Source: Fluoribacter dumoffii NY 23 (lineage in GTDB: Bacteria; Pseudomonadota; Gammaproteobacteria; Legionellales; Legionellaceae). Taken from it: DNA of 64,000 nt. Made by a program: the position numbers and the translations under genes. Position 1 is the first letter of the stretch; every line of letters begins with the position of its first letter. Below the pieces are notes generated by a model that made no database searches, was not told the origin of the DNA, and saw nothing but the letters and a program-made list of their open reading frames with translations. Location: positions 113,866 through 177,865 of the forward strand of contig NZ_CM001373.1 in assembly GCF_000236165.1 (NCBI RefSeq). The letters run 5' to 3'. Shown here in pieces: positions 1-8,585 of the stretch.

Positions 1-120
1 CTTTGTTTTGTTGCTCTTTGTTTTGCTGATCCTTGTTTTGCTGATCTTTGTTTTGTTGATCCTTGTTTTGCTGATCTTTGTTTTGTTGATCTTTGTTTTG
101 TTGATCTTTGTTTTGCTTCT
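1..120 (-). repeat. 15-bp tandem repeat, about 8 copies, coding for QQNKD
   Basis: Eight back-to-back 15-bp units (consensus on the plus strand CTTTGTTTTG[T/C]TGAT) fill positions 1-120 and continue to the window edge. Units differ only by silent or near-silent changes (CTT/CCT, TTG/CTG), and the terminal units carry a GCT or TCT ending. Because the unit is five codons, copy-number change would keep the reading frame and alter only the length of a Gln/Asn/Lys/Asp-rich tail. Confidence 0.9.
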
Positions 121-508
121 TTTCTTGATCTTTCTTTAAAAGCTCTTCCACCAGTTTGCGATTATAAATGGCATCCTGATTTTGTGAATTAAGTGCCAGT
201 GCTTTATCGTACGCTTTAATTGCCTCTTCGTACTTGCCCATATGCGCCAGGGCATTGCCTTGGTTATAATAGCCTGTTTCGTTTTTAAGTGCCTGATAAA
301 TCTCCGCGGCTTTCTGATAATCTCCGGCACGATAGGCGGCTGTCGCAGCCCAATCGTTGCGTGTAAATGTTTCCTTCGCTTGTTCAAACTGATTTTTTGC
401 CATTAAATCGCGCCCTTGTTGATCGGATGTGGACCATAAGTCTTGCCAACTGAAGGCGTGAGTCGTTAAAGGCAAACATGAAATAAATAAAAACATAAAA
501 TAACGCAT
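1..508 (-). CDS. BatE-like TPR protein, C-terminal end outside the window
   Basis: Reading leftward from the ATG at 508 the frame stays open to the window edge, giving 169 visible residues; the C-terminus is not in the window. A hydrophobic secretion signal (about residues 1-18) is followed by TPR-like helices (about 50-110, including YYNQGNALAHMGKYEEAIKA) and then a QQNKD pentapeptide repeated about eight times. Its ATG overlaps the stop of the preceding VWA gene by one base (TGATG), so it is translationally coupled to the Bat operon. By position and TPR content it matches BatE-type or BatB-TPR partners of Bat VWA proteins, which are thought to act at the periplasmic face of the membrane. 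That role is inferred from family context; the repeat tail is unlike ordinary TPR proteins. Confidence 0.85.
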   Translation of the reverse strand, partial: MRYFMFLFISCLPLTTHAFSWQDLWSTSDQQGRDLMAKNQFEQAKETFTRNDWAATAAYRAGDYQKAAEIYQALKNETGYYNQGNALAHMGKYEEAIKAYDKALALNSQNQDAIYNRKLVEELLKKDQEKKQNKDQQNKDQQNKDQQNKDQQNKDQQNKDQQNKEQQNK

Positions 509-1437
509 CATACGGCGACCCTCTGCATCCAACCACGACGAAATACAGGCAAAAGCAGCAGTAGCGCAGGTATTAAAAACCAGCGTCCTTCATCGCGCCA
601 AAGCGGTATGTCTTCATCCTTGCTTAAAGCAAATTCGTTATTATTGCTTGCATTGAGCCATTGGTTGATATCATTGGAATCCGGGGTATATCGTACCAGC
701 TGACCGTTGCCTGCATCAGCAAAACGGCCAAAAAGAGGATTCAGATTTTTATCGGCTTTGACTGGCATAATAGAAGAATGGATGCCGGAGGCTGCCAATT
801 TTTTGGCGATGGCAATGGCATCATTGGTGGGGGCATCTGCAGTTAATACCAAAATTTGGCCCTGGTTATATCCTGCCTGTTTGATTAAATTACTGGCCTC
901 ATCCAAAGCGCTTCCAAGGTTCTGTCCCGCAACGGGCATAATGTCTGGGGTCAGTGAGGAAAGTAAAGATGAAATAGTCCGGCCATCATCAGTAAGTGGT
1001 GAAACCATAAAGGGTTCACTGGTAAACGCTACAAGACCAAACTGACCCACGTCCTTATGGGCAAATAAGTCATGAAGCTTAAATTTAGCACGGCTTAAAC
1101 GGTTGGGTGTTAAATCATTTGCCATCATATTGTCGGACATATCCAACACTAGAACTCTGGGCTGTACGGGTTTATATGTTGCTATGGGGAGTTTGTACCA
1201 GGCAGGCCCGGCGATGCTCAAAATCATAAACAAGACACTAGTAAACAGACAGAGCATAGACCCCAGTCGTTGACCAGGTCCTTTTTTTTGCAATAGGTGG
1301 TTGAGTAAATGAGAATCACACACTTCTGACCAAGCATGTAATTTTGGTTTTTGCTGCCATAAAATCCATATTAACCCAAATAAAGGCAAAATCATGAGCA
1401 GCCACCAGGGCCTTAAAAAATGAAAATCTGCAATCAT
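508..1437 (-). CDS. batB: VWA-domain membrane protein, BatB-like
   Basis: 309 residues. Two membrane segments near the N-terminus (about 9-26 and 57-80), a von Willebrand factor A domain (about 90-260) and a C-terminal membrane segment (about 285-300) give the usual Bat architecture with the VWA domain on the periplasmic side. The MIDAS metal site is atypical: the first motif reads DMSDNM where the family has DxSxS, so the second serine is an asparagine, although the later threonine (SPLTDD) and aspartate (TADAPT) are present. Its ATG overlaps the batA stop in an ATGA. Bat proteins are linked to aerotolerance and envelope stress in other bacteria; the exact job is not known here. Confidence 0.88.
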   Translation of the reverse strand: MIADFHFLRPWWLLMILPLFGLIWILWQQKPKLHAWSEVCDSHLLNHLLQKKGPGQRLGSMLCLFTSVLFMILSIAGPAWYKLPIATYKPVQPRVLVLDMSDNMMANDLTPNRLSRAKFKLHDLFAHKDVGQFGLVAFTSEPFMVSPLTDDGRTISSLLSSLTPDIMPVAGQNLGSALDEASNLIKQAGYNQGQILVLTADAPTNDAIAIAKKLAASGIHSSIMPVKADKNLNPLFGRFADAGNGQLVRYTPDSNDINQWLNASNNNEFALSKDEDIPLWRDEGRWFLIPALLLLLPVFRRGWMQRVAV

Positions 1438-2462
1438 GATTTTAACGCCTCCTGAGTGAGTGCCGCAGAATTTACTTTCAAGGTCAAATTAGTTTTCTGA
1501 AGGAGCCAGGAAAAACAGAGTAACAATGCCATACCAACAAACCAGGGATAATACTCTTTCTGGGGACGAATAGTTTCCTGTTCCTGGTTTACTTTTTCCA
1601 ATTCATTAATTGTTTTATAAATGGAATGTAATGTTTCAGTATCCGTAGCGCGGAAATAACGCCCCCCAGTCATGTCCGACATCTTTTCCAAGGTCTCTTC
1701 ATCCAAATCTGCCGAGGGGTTTTGCATGATCAAATCGCCAACCAACGCTCTTGACTCCCCTGCAGACCCTAACCCGATGGTATAGATTTTAATTCCTTCT
1801 TCCTTTGCCAATTCAGCTGCTTTTAATGGGGCAAGGATACCGGAGTTATTGGCGCCATCGGTCAATAAAATAAGAACCCTTCCTTCTTTAGGCACATCAT
1901 TCAGTCGTTTTACCGCAAGGCCTACAGCATCGCCAATGGATGTTGTTTTGCCTGCAAGGCCGGCAGTGGCATCCTCAAGCCGCAAGAGAATGGTATGCCG
2001 ATCATAGGTGAGCGGGGTTTGCAAATACGCGCGTGTCCCGAAAAGAATCAGGCCAATTTTGTCTCCTTGGCGTTCGCGCACAAATTGCTCGGCAGCACTT
2101 TTCACGACACTCAGACGACTAACCGGACGCCCGTGCAGGAGCATATCGGGAATTTCCATGCTACCTGATAAATCCAAAGCCATCATGATGTTAAAGCCTT
2201 CGCGTGCAATTGGTTTGGGCGCGCCAATCCATCGTGGGCCTGCTAAAGCGATAACTAATAACAACCACACTATAGCCGGAACCAGTAGTGAATATTGTGC
2301 CGAAACGGAACGCTTCTCTTGATCCGCTATGTGCATCATGGCAGCAAAGAAAGGTACTTTCAATGCAGCAGGCAATTGTACTTTAGCCCGGGGTATCAAA
2401 AACCAGAAGAACAAGGGGATAGGTAAAATAATTAAAATCCATGGATTTGCTAATTCGAACAT
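1434..2462 (-). CDS. batA: VWA-domain membrane protein, BatA-like
   Basis: 342 residues, with membrane segments at about 7-25, 60-80 and near 305-325 bracketing a von Willebrand factor A domain. The MIDAS motif is intact (ALDLSGSM), together with the downstream threonine (QTPLTYD) and the aspartate of LLTDGANNSG, so metal-dependent ligand binding is expected, unlike in its neighbour BatB. Its start lies 13 bases inside the DUF4381 gene and its stop overlaps batB by four bases, consistent with one translationally coupled operon driven from the MoxR side. Confidence 0.9.
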   Translation of the reverse strand: MFELANPWILIILPIPLFFWFLIPRAKVQLPAALKVPFFAAMMHIADQEKRSVSAQYSLLVPAIVWLLLVIALAGPRWIGAPKPIAREGFNIMMALDLSGSMEIPDMLLHGRPVSRLSVVKSAAEQFVRERQGDKIGLILFGTRAYLQTPLTYDRHTILLRLEDATAGLAGKTTSIGDAVGLAVKRLNDVPKEGRVLILLTDGANNSGILAPLKAAELAKEEGIKIYTIGLGSAGESRALVGDLIMQNPSADLDEETLEKMSDMTGGRYFRATDTETLHSIYKTINELEKVNQEQETIRPQKEYYPWFVGMALLLCFSWLLQKTNLTLKVNSAALTQEALKS

Positions 2463-2935
2463 GGCACTCTCCTTTGTTTAATCCAAAGTTGGGCAGTTTG
2501 GAACAAGGGTTTGAGATCCATGGTTGACTCTGTTTTAAAGGGCGCATCTAACAACAAATCTTTTACCAATTTAAAATCAGTACCTTTCCCGGTTTCATTC
2601 AAAAAGTTAAGCCAATCCTCACCATGTAAACTTGCAACACGCTCCCTTGGGTAATAGGCAAGTGCAACCCGGCGTAGCAATTCGGAGATACGCGCACAGG
2701 TTAAGGAGCTATTCTGCTCTTTATCAAAGTTTTTTCGATAATCATTTAGCAAAAGCAAAGCCTGTTTCTTCGCCAAAGCGTAACGATGCCTTTTGTAAGC
2801 ACCGTAGGCGAGAATGATTGCTATAAATAAAATCAGAGCCATCAGAATATACCAACCGGGAGCCAACGGCCACCAACCAATTGGTGCCGGAAGATGAATG
2901 TCTTTTAATTGCGCCAAGGGATCAGGGTTAGCCAC
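2450..2935 (-). CDS. DUF4381 membrane protein of the MoxR/Bat operon
   Basis: 161 residues from a GTG start at 2935. I prefer this start to the ATG at 3001 because DUF4381 proteins normally begin just before the NPDPLAQLKDIHLP segment, because GGAGGT stands just upstream, and because the ATG would overlap the preceding gene by 74 bases. The protein has one clear membrane segment (about residues 30-50, after a Trp/Pro-rich stretch GWWPLAPGW) and a soluble helical C-terminal half. DUF4381 genes accompany MoxR-DUF58-VWA operons, where they are assumed to be part of a membrane complex; no activity is known. The SD-to-GTG spacing is short, so the start is only moderately certain. Confidence 0.82.
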   Translation of the reverse strand: MANPDPLAQLKDIHLPAPIGWWPLAPGWYILMALILFIAIILAYGAYKRHRYALAKKQALLLLNDYRKNFDKEQNSSLTCARISELLRRVALAYYPRERVASLHGEDWLNFLNETGKGTDFKLVKDLLLDAPFKTESTMDLKPLFQTAQLWIKQRRVPCSN

Positions 2936-3839
2936 GAGACCTCCGGGGGAACGTTTGCCGTACCATCTGTGCCAAATCAACATCTGCGGTGACCTGAACA
3001 TATTGAATATATAAGCGCCGTAATTGGTTTTGCAAGTTCTCTATACGTTGCTGGCAATATTGTGCATACGCGGTATTTACAGATCGCACACTGGTATCAA
3101 GTATTAGTTCTTGTCGGCCATTGGTGATGGCATATTGTTGAGGTTTTGGTGGGGCAAGTTCCACTCGATCACAAATATGATAAGCCAAAATGTCGTTATG
3201 ATAGCGTAATCGATTTAAATGCTTTTCACATTCGCTATCCATAGAGTAAAAATCACTGATGAGAACGATAATGCTCCCAGGCCTAACGACGCGGCGTAAA
3301 CGGGCCAAGGCATCACTAAGCTGTCGTGGTTGAGCCTCCCTTTGCTCCTCTGTCTGGTCAGTATACCTGCATAAAGAAGCCAACAAAGGCAACACACCCA
3401 TGTCCCGACTGCGAGGAGTAAATTCACTGTGATCGGTGGCTGAAAAAAATACCCCTCCCACACGGTCGCCCTCTTTGATTACAGTCCAGGCAAGCAAGGC
3501 GGTTAAGCGGGCAGCAATCACTGATTTAAATGCAATGCGGGTACCGAAAATCATGGATGGATTAAAGTCCGTGAGAATGACTACCGGTCTTTCACGCTCC
3601 TCCTGATAAATTTTGACATGGGGGCGGCCGGTGCGTGCCGTAACACGCCACTCCATATGACGTATTTCATCACCTGCCTGATAATTTCTTACTTCGGCAA
3701 AATCCATGCCGCGGCCACGCAATTTCGACAAATGAGAGCCTGACCGTATTGCTTTGCCTTGGGGACGATAGTGGATGGATTGCACATAACGCCTCAAATC
3801 AATTAATTCATTTAATTCTGCAATAACGCCATTAGCCAT
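2928..3839 (-). CDS. DUF58 family protein
   Basis: 303 residues. The family signature is clear: RGRGMDFAEVRNYQAGDEIR followed by W and a RTGRPHVKIY segment, then a VWA-like fold with VVILTDFNPSM and VVLISDFYSMD-like strands. DUF58 proteins occur beside MoxR AAA+ ATPases and Bat VWA proteins and are thought to be MoxR partners or clients. No membrane anchor is apparent, so a cytoplasmic location is expected. The stop overlaps the GTG of the DUF4381 gene. A gap of 104 bases separates it from moxR, leaving room for an internal promoter. Confidence 0.92.
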   Translation of the reverse strand: MANGVIAELNELIDLRRYVQSIHYRPQGKAIRSGSHLSKLRGRGMDFAEVRNYQAGDEIRHMEWRVTARTGRPHVKIYQEERERPVVILTDFNPSMIFGTRIAFKSVIAARLTALLAWTVIKEGDRVGGVFFSATDHSEFTPRSRDMGVLPLLASLCRYTDQTEEQREAQPRQLSDALARLRRVVRPGSIIVLISDFYSMDSECEKHLNRLRYHNDILAYHICDRVELAPPKPQQYAITNGRQELILDTSVRSVNTAYAQYCQQRIENLQNQLRRLYIQYVQVTADVDLAQMVRQTFPRRSRG

Positions 3840-3907
3840 AAAAACCTCATGAACTTCGTATTTCTGCGTAGGGTTAAAGCTTAAAATAGTGTTGCGTGCA
3901 GCCGCTA

Positions 3908-3913
3908 ATTATA
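3908..3913 (-). promoter_or_regulatory. possible internal promoter -10 upstream of the DUF58 gene
   Basis: On the minus strand the moxR-DUF58 gap contains a perfect TATAAT preceded by TG-rich sequence; no good -35 is seen at 17 bases. The hexamer lies between two 6-bp inverted arms (GCAGCC 3898-3903, GGCTGC 3926-3931). It could drive the downstream part of the operon separately from moxR. Weak evidence. Confidence 0.3.
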
Positions 3914-3943
3914 CAACATAACCCAGGCTGCAAACTATTCTAC

Positions 3944-4945
3944 CTACGGGACAGCAACCAACCGTAATAAGGAGTCAATAAAATCATCGCTATGGATCCC
4001 TTCCGCCTCTGCTTCAAAACTTAATAAAATTCGGTGTCTTAATACATCGTGGGCGATTACGTGAATGTCATCTGGGGTGACATAATCTCTCCCAGAAAGC
4101 CAGGCATGCGCTTTGGAACAGCGATCCAGGGCAATTGTTGCGCGAGGGCTGGCGCCAAAACGCAACCAGCGGCCCAGTTCCTCACTGTATATCCCAGGAT
4201 TACGGGTTGCTACTACTAATTGTACCAGATAATTTTCCAAAGCTTCGCTGGTATGCACATTCAGTACTTGTTTACGGGCTTCAAATAATGTTTTTTGTGA
4301 TAGTTTTTCTGATGTTGGCGGTTTTGTAGCCATTGCCGCCCCCAAGGCTTCTTTTCGTGATAAAGCCAAAATATCGTGTTCTACCTTGGCATCAGGATAA
4401 CTGATTTTCACATACATTAAAAATCGATCCAGTTGTGCTTCAGGCAAAGGGTAAGTACCTTCCTGTTCTATCGGGTTTTGTGTAGCCATCACCAGAAATA
4501 ACTCAGGCAAAGGATAGGTCTTGCCCCCTATAGTAACTTGCCTTTCCGCCATTGCTTCCAGTAAAGCGGATTGGACTTTCGCCGGAGCACGGTTAATTTC
4601 ATCCGCGAGCAGCAAGTGATGAAATATAGGGCCCGGTTGAAATACAAAAGAACCGTTTTGCGGGTGATAGACATCCGTGCCGGTCAAATCGCCAGGTAAT
4701 AAATCTGGTGTAAATTGGATGCGATGAAAATTGCCCTCAACACCATCGGACAATTCTTTTACTGCTCGGGTTTTCGCTAACCCGGGGGCTCCTTCTACTA
4801 ATAGATGGCCATCAGCAAGTAAAGCAATGAGCAAACGTGAAATTAATTCATTCTGACCTAGAATTTGCGAATTCAAACGGTGGCTTAACCGTAATATTTG
4901 GTTTTGCACTGCATTTCCAGTCTTACTATCTTCTACCTGCTCCAT
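3944..4945 (-). CDS. MoxR-family AAA+ ATPase
   Basis: 333 residues from the ATG at 4945. An open frame continues 27 codons upstream, but that extension is unlike the family and AAGGT lies seven bases before the chosen ATG. Walker A is EGAPGLAKT, Walker B is LLADEINRAPAK, sensor 1 is ATQNPIEQEGTYPLPEAQLD, and the C-terminal lid domain follows. MoxR ATPases act as chaperone-like remodelling factors for VWA/DUF58 partners encoded next to them. It heads the six-gene operon running leftward to the window edge. Confidence 0.95.
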   Translation of the reverse strand: MEQVEDSKTGNAVQNQILRLSHRLNSQILGQNELISRLLIALLADGHLLVEGAPGLAKTRAVKELSDGVEGNFHRIQFTPDLLPGDLTGTDVYHPQNGSFVFQPGPIFHHLLLADEINRAPAKVQSALLEAMAERQVTIGGKTYPLPELFLVMATQNPIEQEGTYPLPEAQLDRFLMYVKISYPDAKVEHDILALSRKEALGAAMATKPPTSEKLSQKTLFEARKQVLNVHTSEALENYLVQLVVATRNPGIYSEELGRWLRFGASPRATIALDRCSKAHAWLSGRDYVTPDDIHVIAHDVLRHRILLSFEAEAEGIHSDDFIDSLLRLVAVP

Positions 4946-5151
4946 AGTTTCTACCTTAAAAAAATAACACCGAAAAGAGTAAAATAAAGAAAAACTTATC
5001 CTAGCGTGAATTGAACGCGATGCCAAGTACTGCAGCTGTTTTGCTGTTCAATATTTGCCCGCTTATCTTTTTGTCTGGATTTAAAATGGTGAATATATTT
5101 TTGCATCTGCTAAAGGTTAAGGTCGGGGTATGCCCTCATCCCACTCCTGGA

Positions 5152-5595
5152 CTATTGCAGATAGTCTGGATGCAGCTCCAAGGGCATCATTGTTTGCAGT
5201 TTTTGATAAAGGGAGAGAATTTCTTCACAAAAAACATGGAACTGTTGCTGGTTTTCCCATAAATCATAGTCAGTTCCCTTAAGAAAAACTTGTTGTTTCG
5301 CCAGTGTTTTTAATAAGTCGAGTTCCTGACGAGAAAAGCCCAGGTGGCTATTTAATTCTACCAGTTCCATCAGATTTTTATGTTCTTTAACTGGACGGTG
5401 GTCATGTAAACAATAAGCTTTTAACGTCAGTTGAAAGGCTTGATAAATTAATGAAGTTACAGGGGTTAATACGGTGAGGGGATCCGTTTGTCTATAGGTC
5501 CAATTGGTAATTTGTTGCAGTAGATAATCAGCAGCATAAGCATGTTGGGTGGCAATATTGAGCATTTCCAAAGGAGATAAATAGCGTTTGTCCAT
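5152..5595 (-). CDS. small HEPN-like helical protein
   Basis: 147 residues, predicted all-helical, with no close recognisable name. The segment AFQLTLKAYCLHDHRPVKEH followed by KNLMELV resembles the core of HEPN domains, where a Lys-Ala helix is followed by a His-Asp/Asn-Leu motif; RPVKEH also fits the R-x4-H pattern of HEPN ribonucleases. No nucleotidyltransferase or other antitoxin gene is adjacent: its neighbours are the moxR operon and a tRNA-modifying enzyme. The gene is independent of moxR (206-base gap) and diverges from the dihydrouridine synthase. The fold is a motif-based inference and the function is unknown. Confidence 0.7.
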   Translation of the reverse strand: MDKRYLSPLEMLNIATQHAYAADYLLQQITNWTYRQTDPLTVLTPVTSLIYQAFQLTLKAYCLHDHRPVKEHKNLMELVELNSHLGFSRQELDLLKTLAKQQVFLKGTDYDLWENQQQFHVFCEEILSLYQKLQTMMPLELHPDYLQ

Positions 5596-5674
5596 AAAGG
5601 TGTTTTTCCTGTTAGATTCGATTTCTATGCAAGTATGGTAAAATAGGCACTCATTATATCCATGAAATAAATTG

Positions 5675-6640
5675 ATGCACGCTTTTATTAATAGTTCTTT
5701 GCAAATAGGTTCCTTGATTTTGCCAAACCGATTAATTCAAGGACCTTTGGCTGGTTATAGTTGTGCCCCATTCAGAACTTTATTTAATCATTATGCACCA
5801 CCGGCATATAGCGTTTCGGAAATGTGTTCGGCAAACGATGTCCTGTATAAACATGCTGCGAACTCCCGCTATATTTATCGGGCACCGCAGGAACAGTTTC
5901 TTGCGTATCAAATTGCCGGTACAGAGCCGAGCGTTCTGGCGAAAGCTGCCCTGAAGTTACAGGGTAATGGTGCAGATATTATTGATATAAATTGCGGGTG
6001 TCCTAAACCTAAAATACGCAAAAAGGGTGCAGGGAGCGCTTTGCTTGAGGCTCCAGACCAATTGATGCGAATTATTAAAGAAGTACGGGCGGCAATTACG
6101 ATTCCGCTCACAATAAAAATTCGTATTCAAGGCAATGAGCAGGATCTAGTTGTGGCCAAAAAAATTGAAGAAGCTGGGGCAGATGCCTTGATTGTGCATG
6201 GCCGACGCTGGATTGATGATTACAATAAGGCTTCGGATTGGTCTCAAATTGCCCAAATCAAGCAAAGCGTAACTATTCCCGTAATTGCCAATGGAGACAT
6301 TCACGATCTTGCCAGTTTACAACAAGCTGTAGACGTAAGCGGTTGCGACGCTTATATGATTTCCCGAGCTGGGAGCGGTAAGCCGTGGCTGTATCAGCAA
6401 CTGTTAGAGCAACAGGGTGTCGCGGTAAGTGTTGTTGAAAAAATCAAGCTTTTTATGACCCATTTAGAAGGATTGGCTGCTTTGGAAGACGAGTATAAGG
6501 CGGTTTTACAAAGCAAGTCATTGGTTCGTTACTATTTTGGTAAACAATTAAATGAATCCATTTTACAGCGATTTTATCAATTGGATTCCTTGCAGGAAGT
6601 TCACAGTTTTCTACATTGCTCCATAGATAGTTTAAATTAA
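5675..6640 (+). CDS. tRNA-dihydrouridine synthase family protein
   Basis: 321 residues from ATG 5675; a TTG directly before it is also in frame. It is a flavin-dependent TIM barrel that reduces uridines in the tRNA D-loop. Family marks are the flavin-binding start (LIQGPLAGYSCAPFR), the catalytic cysteine region DINCGCPKPKIRKKGAGSAL, the VHGR motif and VIANGDI near the C-terminal phosphate-binding site. It does not match the usual DusA, DusB or DusC sequences closely enough to choose between them. Its 3' end overlaps the convergent O-antigen-ligase-like gene by nine bases. Confidence 0.9.
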   Translation: MHAFINSSLQIGSLILPNRLIQGPLAGYSCAPFRTLFNHYAPPAYSVSEMCSANDVLYKHAANSRYIYRAPQEQFLAYQIAGTEPSVLAKAALKLQGNGADIIDINCGCPKPKIRKKGAGSALLEAPDQLMRIIKEVRAAITIPLTIKIRIQGNEQDLVVAKKIEEAGADALIVHGRRWIDDYNKASDWSQIAQIKQSVTIPVIANGDIHDLASLQQAVDVSGCDAYMISRAGSGKPWLYQQLLEQQGVAVSVVEKIKLFMTHLEGLAALEDEYKAVLQSKSLVRYYFGKQLNESILQRFYQLDSLQEVHSFLHCSIDSLN

Positions 6641-8488
6641 ATCACTATAGTCCTGATTGTAGACCCGGAGTTGTCCTAGCCGCTGAATTACTTGTTGCGC
6701 CCCGGATTCATCTCCGTGTGCAAAACGAAGTCTGGCAAGATAATTTAAGTACATTTCAATATATTCTGGAGGTATAGGATAATGAAGACCGGCCTCCAAG
6801 ATTTTCTGCGCCGGTTCAAGTTCATTATCCTCTATGAGAAAGCGGGCATAAGTAAGCCGCGCCAAACAAAAGCGGGGATTACTTTTTAATGCCTTAAGAA
6901 AATATTCTTTTGCAGTCGCAGGCTGATTAAGAGCCAAGCTTTGCAATAAGGCCATTTGCAAATAGGAACGGGCAAAATAGGGATTGATTGCTATTGCCTG
7001 CTCAATGGCAGTAAGTGCTTTCTGTGTCCACTGATGGCGCTGGCGTTCTGATGCAGCACTTTGGATTAATTGCAAGTAAGCATCTATTTGCAAACTTTGC
7101 ACTTCCACAAATTGAAAAAAGTGCAAAGCATGGTTGCTGTAAGTCACTGCCTGGCGATATTGTTTTTGCTGAAGTGCAGTCTCGGTTTTACCAATATAAT
7201 GTTCCAAAATTAAAAAACGAAAAAAATAACTGCTTATGAGGAAAAGAAATAACACAATGACGCTTTGTAAGCTCCAGAAAACCTTACCAGATGACAATGA
7301 ATAAATGTGGATACATCCTTCTTTCCTAAAGAAACAATAAAGATACCCGATACAACACCCCAGGAGCAGATTCATGGGAAATACATAAAAATTAAAATCA
7401 ATAATGCTGTGGCACGTCCAAGCCCCTAAGGCAGCAAAACAGGCCATGCCCTGAATATGGGCGACAGGATTTTTCTCCTGAACACGCAAGTAACGCATTA
7501 AATATTTGACACATACCACGATAATTGCAAGCAGGATGACCATACCAGGGACTCCTGTCTCAATCAACAATTGCAAAAAATCATTATGGACGTATTCAAG
7601 ATTGGAGCCATCACCGGGTAAACTAAATGCAGGGTAGTATTGCTTAAAATTGAAAATTCCCAAGCCATACCAGGGCGATGCTTGCCATAAGTGCCAGGCC
7701 CCTTTCCAAATAACGAGGCGGGATTTTTCATGAGCAAGCAAATACAGCCGATGCTGTATGGCTGGTTGAGCCAATAAATATAATGTTAGTAAAGCCAGAA
7801 CCACAACTGCGGATATTTGATAAATACTCTTCTTTTGAAGCGTATGGCGGCATAAAGTGATTTCTACGGCCGTGAAGAAAATAAAACACAGCATAACCCC
7901 GCGGCTTAATGCGGCGAATAAGGCAAAGCTGAGGAGATAAATACTGCTTAAAAGAAAAATTTGCTGCAATTTTTGTGTCTTAGAAGGGTCTGCCACCTCA
8001 GACTGAAGATGATTTAGAGTAAAAAACTTGCCTGTTAATAGCAGGTTCACGACCATTAAAAAGGCGGCGGCAGTATTTTTACTTGCAAAAAATCCGCTCG
8101 GCATTGCATTTCTAAACAAAAGTTGATTAAGAGCGTACACCGCACAACCCAACCCCAAAATCCAGAATAATCTCAATAAGTTTTGCCATAACCATTCCGG
8201 ATGAGGATGTTGGGTCACTAAAAAAAATGTAAATACCCAGGCGGTGCATTGGAAAATACCGAAAAGAGCAGTATCAGACACCCACCCCAATAAAGGCGGG
8301 AAAGTTGTCCAGGCAAGCCAGAGAAGCATCCAGCACATTAATGCGTCATATTGAACTGATTTTGCAGACCATTGAAGGGCAAAGGAAAAACCCAGTACTG
8401 CAAGCATAATGCTGTAACTGATCAGTAAAATTGAATAATCGCTTGTTCCTCTAAACAGAAATGCCGTTAACGCCAGAAGAAAAAACAA
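6632..8488 (-). CDS. O-antigen ligase/polymerase (Wzy_C) membrane protein with TPR tail
   Basis: 618 residues. About ten to twelve hydrophobic segments fill residues 1-430, with the Wzy_C/WaaL-type loop containing RLVIWKGAWHLWQASPWYGL and the conserved YVHNDFLQLLIETG motif; residues about 440-600 are TPR helices. Such proteins either ligate O-antigen to lipid A-core, polymerise it, or glycosylate proteins (PglL type); these cannot be separated by sequence reading alone. The start is uncertain: no ATG exists in the N-terminal open region and the first plausible codon is a TTG at 8488 placed right before a membrane helix, while the open frame continues upstream to a stop at 8567-8569 without another usual start. 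Confidence 0.85.
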   Translation of the reverse strand: MFFLLALTAFLFRGTSDYSILLISYSIMLAVLGFSFALQWSAKSVQYDALMCWMLLWLAWTTFPPLLGWVSDTALFGIFQCTAWVFTFFLVTQHPHPEWLWQNLLRLFWILGLGCAVYALNQLLFRNAMPSGFFASKNTAAAFLMVVNLLLTGKFFTLNHLQSEVADPSKTQKLQQIFLLSSIYLLSFALFAALSRGVMLCFIFFTAVEITLCRHTLQKKSIYQISAVVVLALLTLYLLAQPAIQHRLYLLAHEKSRLVIWKGAWHLWQASPWYGLGIFNFKQYYPAFSLPGDGSNLEYVHNDFLQLLIETGVPGMVILLAIIVVCVKYLMRYLRVQEKNPVAHIQGMACFAALGAWTCHSIIDFNFYVFPMNLLLGCCIGYLYCFFRKEGCIHIYSLSSGKVFWSLQSVIVLFLFLISSYFFRFLILEHYIGKTETALQQKQYRQAVTYSNHALHFFQFVEVQSLQIDAYLQLIQSAASERQRHQWTQKALTAIEQAIAINPYFARSYLQMALLQSLALNQPATAKEYFLKALKSNPRFCLARLTYARFLIEDNELEPAQKILEAGLHYPIPPEYIEMYLNYLARLRFAHGDESGAQQVIQRLGQLRVYNQDYSDLI

Positions 8489-8585
8489 GACGCCTGCAGT
8501 TTTATGAAAGATCGATGTGATAGGCCACCCCCCGACTACTTGCCGCGCCTTGACAACAAGGGGATATTAGACCCATTAACTTCCT

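Noticed and set aside
1..120. CRISPR-like array
   Set aside because: Units are 15 bp without spacers and are in frame with a protein; this is a coding tandem repeat.
8489..8566. Frameshift or truncation at the N-terminus of the O-antigen-ligase-like protein
   Set aside because: The frame is open upstream without an ATG, but the protein still has a complete first membrane helix from the TTG; no disrupted codons are visible.
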